A DNA stretch of 19,235 nt from Myxococcales bacterium UBA5297 (lineage in GTDB: Bacteria > Myxococcota > Myxococcia > Myxococcales > UBA5297): the NCBI GenBank assembly GCA_002408385.1, contig DHSB01000157.1, positions 2,014 to 21,248 of the forward strand, read 5' to 3'. Numbering within the stretch: the first letter of the stretch is position 1; the number at the start of each line of letters is the position of its first letter. This document shows positions 8,199-17,100 of the stretch, in pieces. The notes under the pieces are model-generated. The model saw only the letters and a list, made by a program, of their open reading frames with translations, had not been told where the DNA came from and made no database searches. The translations under genes were made by a program, and so were the position numbers.

Positions 8199-11100
8199 AT
8201 GCTGAAGCTCTCGCTACGGACGATGCTCGCCGCCCTCGCCGTCGTTTTGCCCGGGCTCGCCCACGCCGCCGATGTCACCGGCGAGCTGACCGGCGACACG
8301 GTCTGGTACGCCTCGGCCAGCCCCTACCGGATGATCGGCGACGTGACCATCCCGCCCGGCATCACGCTCACCATCGAGCCGGGCGTCACCGTCACCACGA
8401 CGGGCTCCGACAACCAGCTCAGCTACGACACGAGCAAGGTCGAGCTCATCGTGCGCGGCACTCTCAAGGTCGGCGTGACCGCGGCCGGCCAGTCCGACCC
8501 GAGCCTGCCGGTGGTCTTCCGCGGCACCGGCTCCATCGGCTACTGGGGCGGCATCCTCTTTGAGGCCGGCTCGAGCGGGCATGTCTTCAAGAATGCCGAG
8601 GTCGCCTACGCGACCACCGGCATCAAGACCGAGGCGACCGCGGGGCTCACCCTCGAAGACGTCGTCGTCCACCGCTGCAACCGCTACGGCCTTTGGGTCG
8701 CCAGCCCCTCGGCGAGCCTGACCCTGCGCGGCAGCGTGCCGACGACCCCGGGGCCGGCGAAGGCGGCGGTCCACACCTGCACGAGCAGCGGCAGCAGCTA
8801 CACCGGCATCTACAGCATCGGCGCGCTCACGCTCACCAACGTGGACGTCCACTCGAACTACTACGGGGGCATCTACTCCGCGGGCAACTCGCAGATCACC
8901 GGCTGCAACATCTACAACAACGGCAAGGGCGGCGGCTCCTATCCCTACGGCGTCGTCTGGAACGGCGCGCTCGCCAACGGCAACCAGACGCTGTCGCGCA
9001 ACACCATCTGGGACAACTACTTCGGCGGGGTCTACGCCAACCAGAGCGCCAGCGGCCTGACCTACCTCATCGAGCACAACACCATCGACCGCAACGACGA
9101 CTACTCGTCCTCGACCTACGGCATCTACGTCTACGCGGCGAGCACGGGCAGCAGCGTCACCATCCGCGACAACATCATCACCAACAACAAGACCTACGGC
9201 ATCTACGGCCGCTCCAACGTGACGGCGCACCACAACCTGGTCTGGAACCACAGCACCGACTACTACAGCGTCTCTGCCGGTGAGGGCGCGGTCGGCTGCA
9301 ACCCGCTCTTTGTCGCAGGCACCGGCTCGAACTACCGCATCACCTCCAACTCGCCCGCGCGGCTCGCCGACAGCCTCGCCCCGCAGCGCGACCTCGGCGC
9401 GCTCGTCTACATCAACGACCCGACCCCCGGCCTGCAGGGCATCCTGCGCCAGAACACCACCCTGACCGCCGCCGAGAGCCCCCACCCGATGCCCGGCGAC
9501 CTCATCGTTGCGACCGGCGTCACCCTGACCGTCGAGCCCGGCGCCGTCGTCCAGCCGGCGAGCTCGGACAACATGAAGTGCGGCTACGACACCGCCCGCA
9601 CCGAGCTCATCGTCGAGGGCGGCTTGAGCGCCGCGGGCACCGCGGCCTCGCCCATCACCTTCGCCCCCGCCTCGACCTCCTCGGGCGCCTGGTACGGCCT
9701 GCGCCTCGAGAACGGCTCGACCCCGGGCACGCTCTCCTACGTGGAGATCGCCCGCGGGCGCAACTGCGTCCACACCGACGCCAGCTCGCTCGTGCTCTCG
9801 CACTCCAAGGTCCACCACTGCAGCGAGACCGGGGTCACCGTCGGCCTGACGACCTCCTCGCTCACCGTCACCGGCTCGCTCGCCACCTCGAGCATCTCGG
9901 ACAACGGGCGCTGGGGCATCGACAACAGCGGCGCGCTCACCCTCGTCACCTCGAGCGTGCTGCGCAACTACTACGGAGGCGTCTACTCCGACGGCAACTC
10001 GCAGCTCACCGGCAACGAGCTCGCCCACAACGGCCAGGGCAACTCGGGCTCGGGCTTCGGCGTGCACTTCTACAACGCGCTGCCCAACGGCAACCAGAGC
10101 ATGAGCCGCAACCTCGTGCACCGGAACTACGCGGGCGGCCTGCGCATCGACGCGCGCACCTCGGGGATCACCGACCTCGTCGAGCACAACACCTTCGACA
10201 ACAACGACCTCTACAGCTCGACGTCCTACGAGCTCTACGCCTACGTCACCAGCGGCACGGTGACCGTGCGCGACAACATCCTCACCAACAACGACTACTA
10301 CGGCGTCTACCGCTACAGCTCCGGCGGCACCTTCGACATCCACCACAACAACGCCCACGGCAACCCCTCGGGCAACTTCTACGGCTGCAACAACGGCGGC
10401 ATCGGCTCCTTCACCTGCAACCCGCTCTACGTGAAGACCGACGGGACGAACTACCGGCTCACGTCGAACTCACCGGCGCGCCTGGCCGACTCGGGCTCCC
10501 CGCAGCGTGACATGGGCGCGCTGCCCTACCTCGCCGACCCGACGCCGACGCTGCAGGGCGTGCTGCGCCAGAACACCACGCTCACCGCGGCCGGCTCGCC
10601 TTGGGTGATGCCGGGCGATCTCGTCGTCCCCGCGGGCATTACCCTCACCCTCGAGCCGGGCGCGACGCTGCAGCCCGCCTCCAGCAGTGACTTCATGGGC
10701 TGTGGCGAGTCGACCGACCTCGCCGAGCTCGTGGTCCAGGGCAGCCTCGTCGTCAACGCGACCCCGGCCAACCGCGCGGTCGTCAAGCCGACCTCGGCCT
10801 ACGCCGGCCGCTGGGGCGGCGTGCGCTTCGAGCCGACCTCGACCAACAACTCCGTCAGCGGCCTGGAGATCGCCTACGGCAAGACCTGCGTCGACGTGCG
10901 CAACCCGAGCCTGACGCTGACCAACACCCTCGTCCACCACTGCTCGCAGGACGGCGTCAATGTGAGCTCCGCCTCGGCGCTGACGATGACCGGCGACCCC
11001 GGCAAGCACGGGGGCAACTTCCTGCTCGAGTCGAAGGTCTACGACTGCGGCGGGATGAGCTCGAGCTACTACGCCATCAACGCGCAGGGCGAGCTGAGCC

Positions 11101-14100
11101 TGAGCAACACCGACCTGTACGCCGGCTACGGCGGCATCGTCTACGCGCGCGAGCGCGCCACCATCGTCGGCAACCGCATCCGCGACTCGGGCTATGGCTG
11201 GGGAATCGATCTGCGCTCGCCGGCAGGCAAGGCCAGCGTCATCCAGCGCAACCTCGTCTTCGACAACTACTACGGCGGCGTGAAGGCCTACGAGGCGGGC
11301 GCCGGCGGCACCATCCTCATCGACCACAACACCATCCACAGCAACGACGGGTATTCCTCGACGACCTACGGCCTCTACGTCGAGAACCGCAACACCGACC
11401 CGAACGCGATCACCATCCGCAACAACATCGTCAGCGCCAACAAGAGCTACGGCATCTACCGCTACTACAGCGGCTACAGCATCGCGACCCCGGAGTACAA
11501 CGACGTCTGGAGCCACTCGACCGACTACTACAGCGTCGGCACCCCGGCCCACTCCATCAGCACCAACCCGCTCTACAACCACCTGTCCGGCGACGACTTC
11601 CGCCTCCAGCCGCCCTCGCCCGCACGCGGGGCCGACGACTCGGCCGGTGACCTGGGCGCCCTGCCCTTCTACGTCATCCCGGTCGACAGCATCGCCGTCT
11701 CCCCGGCGACCCCGGAGGTGAAGGCGGCCGGCACCCGGGCCTTCACCGCCCAGGCCTACGAAGGCTGGAGCGGCTTCCCGATCAACGGCATCGACTACTC
11801 CTGGGCGGTCGCCAACGGCGGCGGCACCATCAACGCGGGCGGCGGCTTCACCGCCGGCTGCGCGCTGGGCAGCTACGCCGACACGGTCCAGGCGACGAGC
11901 GGCGGGGTCCACGGCACCACGGGCGCGACCATCGTCCCCGGCGACGCCGCCTCGGTCTCGATCAGCCCGGCGACCGCCACCGTCAACATCAACCAGGGCG
12001 CGGCCTTCACGGCCACCGCTCTCGACGGCTGCGGCAACGTCACCCCCGAGAGCGTCAACTGGTCGGTGACCGATCCGTCGGCCGGCGTGGTCGACTCGAA
12101 CGGCGTCTTCACCGCCAACGTCTACTCGGGCACCTATCCCAACCTGATCAAGGCGACGACCCGGACGACCGGCGTCGTCGGCTTCGCCAGCGTCACCGTC
12201 AACCCGGACCCGCCGATCGCCATCGTCGTCAGCCCCAACCCCGGCAACATCAACACCAACACCAGCGGCCAGTTCACCGCCACCGGCATGGACGGTTGGG
12301 GCAACCCGACCCCGGTCAACGCGGTCTGGTCGCTCAACGGCTGCGCACTCGGCGCCATCGATCCTGCGACCGGCATCTTCGCCGCCGGCGCGACGCCGGG
12401 CACGTGCGCCAACGGCATCGCCGCCACGCAGGGCGGGGTCACCGGTTACGCCACCGTCAACGTCACCAACGCCCCGCTCGCCTCGATCATCGTGACGCCC
12501 AACCCCGGCAGCGTCGCGGTCGGCGAGACCGTCCAGTTCACCGCCACCGGCACCGACACCAACGGCAACCCGGTCGCCATCACCCCGACCTGGAGCGTCT
12601 CGGGCGGCGGCTCCATCGACGCGAGCGGCCGCTTCACCGCCACCTGCACGCTCGGCAGCTTCACCGTCACCGCCACCCAGGGCTCGGTCCGCGGCGATGC
12701 CGCGGTGCACGTCGGCGAGGGCGCCGTCGCCTCCATCGTCGTCACGCCCTCGACCGCCAGCGTCGCGGTCAACGGCACCCGGACCTTCAGCGCCGAGGGC
12801 CGGGACCTCTGCGGCAACGCCGTCGCGGTCGCTCCGGTCTGGGCGGTCGTCGCCGGCGGAGGCGCCATCAACGCCTCGAGCGGCGTCTTCACCGCCGGCA
12901 GCGCCATCGGCACCTATCCGAACACCGTCCGGGCCAGCGCCAACGGCGTCACCGGGTTCGCCAGCGTCAGCGTGACCGCCGGCCCGCTCCAGACCATCGT
13001 CGTCACGCCCAACCCCGCCACGCTCACGATCAACGGCACGGTGCAGCTCTCCGCGGCCGGCGAGGACCAGTACGGCAACGCCGTCGCCATCACCCCGACC
13101 TGGTCGGTGACCAACGGCGGCGGAACGATCAGCGCCAGCGGCCTCTTCACCGCGGGCACCACAGCCGGGACCTTCAACGGCACCATCCGCGCCTCGGCCA
13201 GCGGCGTCTCCGGCAGCGCCACCGTCGTCGTCAACCCCGGGCCGCTCGCCAGCATCGTCCTCGCGCCGCTCAACCCGACCCTGGCCATCAACGCCCAGCG
13301 GCAGTTCACCGCGAGCGGGCGCGACGCCGGCGGCAACACCGTGCCCGTCAACCCCACCTGGTCGGTGGCCAACGGCGGCGGGTCGATCAACGCCTCCGGC
13401 CTCTTCACCGCCGGGGCGACCGCGGGGACCTTCGCGAACACCATCCGCGCCGTCGACGGCGCGGTCTCCGCCGCCACCTCGGTCACCATCGAGCCTGGCC
13501 CCCTCGCCGCGATCACCATCGCGCCCTCGAGCGCCAACGTCGCGGTCGGCGGTACGCAGCAGTACACCGCGACCGGCCGCGACGCGGGCGGCAACGCCCT
13601 CGCCGTCACCCCGACCTGGTCGCTCAGCTCCTGCGCGCTCGGGACGCTGAGCGCGAGCGGCCTCTTCACCGCCGGCACCACCGCCGGAAGCTGCCCGAAC
13701 GGCATCCGCGCGACGAGCGGCTCGATCACCGCGACCGCCAGCGTCGACGTCGTCCCCGGCGCGCTCGCTACCATCGAGGTCTCGCCCTCCGACGCGATGC
13801 TCAACCCCGCCGGCACACAGACCTTCACCGCCACCGGGCGCGACGCGCACGGCAACAACGTCCCGGTCACCGTCGCCTGGAGCGTGGCCAACCCGACCGC
13901 CGGCAGCATCAACGCCGCCGGCCTCTTCACCGCGGGCACGACCGCCGGCACCTACGCCGGTGCGGTCGTCGCCACCAGCGGCGCGAAGACCGGCAGCGCC
14001 TCGGTCACCATCAACCCCGGCCCGCTCGCGACCGTCACCGTCACGCCCAGTCCGGCCACCGTCCCGGCGCTCGGCACGCGCCAGTTCACTGCGACCGGCG

Positions 14101-17100
14101 CCGACAGCCACGGCAACCCCGTCGCCATCTCCCCGACCTGGTCGTTGACCGCGGGCGGCGGCTCGATGAACGCCTCGGGCCTGTTCACCGCCGGCCCGAC
14201 CCCGGGCACCTACGCGAACACGGTTCGCGCCAGCGCCAGCGGAGTCCACGGCAGCGCGACCGTCGAGGTCACGGTGGGCGCGGTCTCGTCGATCACCATC
14301 GCGCCGAGCAGCGCCACCCTCGCCATCAGCGCCACCCGGCAGTTCACCGCCAGCGGGCGCGACGCGGCCGGCAACACCGCGACCATCACGCCCACCTGGA
14401 CCGTGATCCACGGCGGCGGCAGCATCAACGCGAGCGGCCTCTTCACCGCGGGCACGACCGCCGGGACCTTCAACAGCACCGTCCAGGCGAGCGCCGACGG
14501 GGTGAGCGCGACCGCCAGCGTCGTCGTCACCCCGGGGCCGCTCGCGACCATCACCCTCGCCCCAGAAGACCCGACGCTCGCCCCCGGGGCGCAGCAGCAA
14601 TTCACCGCGACCGGCGCCGACAGCGGCGGCAACGCGGTCTCCTTCACGCCGACCTGGTCGGTCGTCAACGGCGGCGGCGCCATCACCGGCGCCGGACTCT
14701 TCACCGCCGCGACCACCGCGGGCACCTACGCCGACACCATCCGCATCAGCGACTCGGCCACCGGCATCTCCGCCAACACCTCGGTCACCGTCACCGCCGG
14801 CCCGCTCGTCAGCCTGTCCATCTCGCCGGCCACGGCGTCGGTCACCGTCGGCGCGACGCAGCAGCTCACCGCAACTGGCCGCGACAGCCACGGCAACACC
14901 GTCGAGGTGACGCCGACCTGGTCGATGGCCTCCTGCGCGCTCGGCACCATCGCCCCCTCCGGCCTCTTCACCGCCGGCACGACCGCCGGGAGCTGCCCGG
15001 CGGGCATCCGCGCCGTCAGCGGAGCGGTCTCGGCCACGGCGGGCATCACCGTTCAGCCCGGTCCGCTCGCCCGCATCCGCGTGACGCCGGCCAACCCCTC
15101 GCTCACCGTCGGCGCGACGCAGGCCTTCGCCGCCTCCGGCGAGGACCAATACGGCAACGCGGTCGCCATCGCTCCGGCGTGGAGCGTCGGCACCGCCGCC
15201 GCTGGCAGCATCGACGCCGCCGGCGTCTTCACCGCGGGCACCGTCGCGGGCAGCTACCCCAACGCCGTGCGCGCGGTCGACAGCGGGGTCACCGGCACCG
15301 CCTCGGTCACCGTCACCGCCGGCGCGCTCGCGACCATCGCGCTCTCGCCCGCCGCGGCCACGCTCACGCCCAACGCCACCCAGCAGTTCACGGCGAGCGG
15401 CGAGGACCAGCACGGCAACCCCGTCGCCTTCACCCCGACCTGGTCGGTGCGCAACGGCGGCGGCAGCATCACCGCCACCGGCCTCTTCACCGCTGGCACG
15501 AGCACCGGCTCCTTCAGCGACACCGTCCAGGCGAGCAGCGGCGGCGTCAGCGCCCGCGCCTCTATCACCGTGGTCGCCGGCGCCCTCGCGCGGCTCGTCC
15601 TCAGCCCCTCGCCCGCCACCATCGAAGCCGGCGGCACGGTGCAGTTCACCGCCACCGGCGAGGACGCGGTCGGCAACCCGGTCGCGATCGCGCCGACCTG
15701 GTCGGTGATCAACGGCGGCGGCAGCATCGACCAGACCGGCCGCTTTGCCGCCTCGACGACCGCCGGCACCTACGCGAACACCGTGCGCGTCGGGCAGGAC
15801 GGCGTGAGCGCCAACGCCACCGTCAACGTGACCTCCGGCGCGCTCGCCTCGCTCATCGTCAGCCCCGCGGCCATCACCGTCGGTCCGGGCGGCACGCAGC
15901 AGTTCACCGCCGTCGGCCGCGATAGCTGGGGCAACAGCGTCGCGGTGAGTCCCGTCTGGTCGATCGCCGATGCGGACGCCGGCACGATCGACGAGGACGG
16001 CCTCTTCACCGCGGGCAGCGTCGCCGGCGCCTACCCGAACGCCGTCGTCGCCAGCGACGGAGCGGTCCGCGGCAGCGCCTCGGTCACCATCCGAGCCGGC
16101 GCCCTCGCCCAGCTCGTCATCACTCCCGCGAGCGCGACCCTGGCGCCGACCGCGACCCAGCAGTTCACCGCCACCGGCCGCGACGCCGCCGGCAACGACG
16201 TGCCGGTCACCGTCACCTGGAGCATCGAGAACGGCGGCGGCTCCATCAGCGCCTCGGGCCTCTTCACCGCGAGCGGCACCGCCGGCGTCTACGCCAACAC
16301 CGTGAAGGCGACCAACGGCTCGCTCACCGCCTTCGCGAGCGTCACCGTCGCCACCGGCGGCCTGGCGGCCATCACCATCACCCCGGCCGAATCGACGGTC
16401 GCCGCGGGCGGCACGGTGCAGCTCACCGCCGCGGGCCGGGACGTCTACGGCAACGTCGTCGAGATCACGCCGACCTGGAGCACCTCGACCGACGGCGCGG
16501 TCGACGAGAACGGCCTCTTCACCGCGGGCTGCACGCCGGGCGTCTTCCCCAACGCGGTGCGCGCGAGCGTCGGCAGCACCAGCGGCCAGGCCTCGGTCAC
16601 CGTCACCACCGGCGCGCTCGCGTCGATAGAGCTCAGCCCGGCGGAGGTGACCCTGGCGACCGGCGGCTCGCAGCTCTTCAGCGCCATCGGCCGCGACGCC
16701 TGCGGCAACGCCGTGCCGATCACGCCGACCTGGAGCGTGACCAACGCCCAGGCCGGCAGCATCGACGCCTCGGGCCTCTTCACCGCGACGATCAACCCCG
16801 GCTCCTACCCCGACGCCGTCCGCGTCGAGCAGGGCTCGTTCTCGGCCACCGCGAGCGTGACCCTGGTCGCGGGCGCCATCGCGCGGGTCGAGGTGCTGCC
16901 GGGCGCGCCGGTGCTCTCGCCGCAGGCCGCCGTCCCCTTCAGCGCCGCGGCCTACGACCTCGAGGGCAATCCGGTCGCCACCAGCTTCACCTGGTCGGTG
17001 GTCGCCGGCGGGGGCAGCATCGACGCGCTCGGCAACTTCCTCGCCGGCACGGTCGCCGGTGCCTTCCCGAACACCGTGCGCGCGGCCGCGGGCAACGGGG

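Noticed and set aside
10470..15413. A 1,647-residue open frame on the minus strand, and others of 714 and 535 residues, opposite the giant gene
   Set aside because: They are Gly/Arg/Asp/Ala/Val-rich low-complexity shadows that arise because the plus-strand gene has almost only G or C in third positions. The plus-strand product has clear domains, signal peptide and sorting tail.
12296..15925. A 1,209-residue open frame on the plus strand in another frame
   Set aside because: It is an Arg/His/Arg-Arg-rich frame-shifted reading of the Ig repeats, with no domain or start signal.
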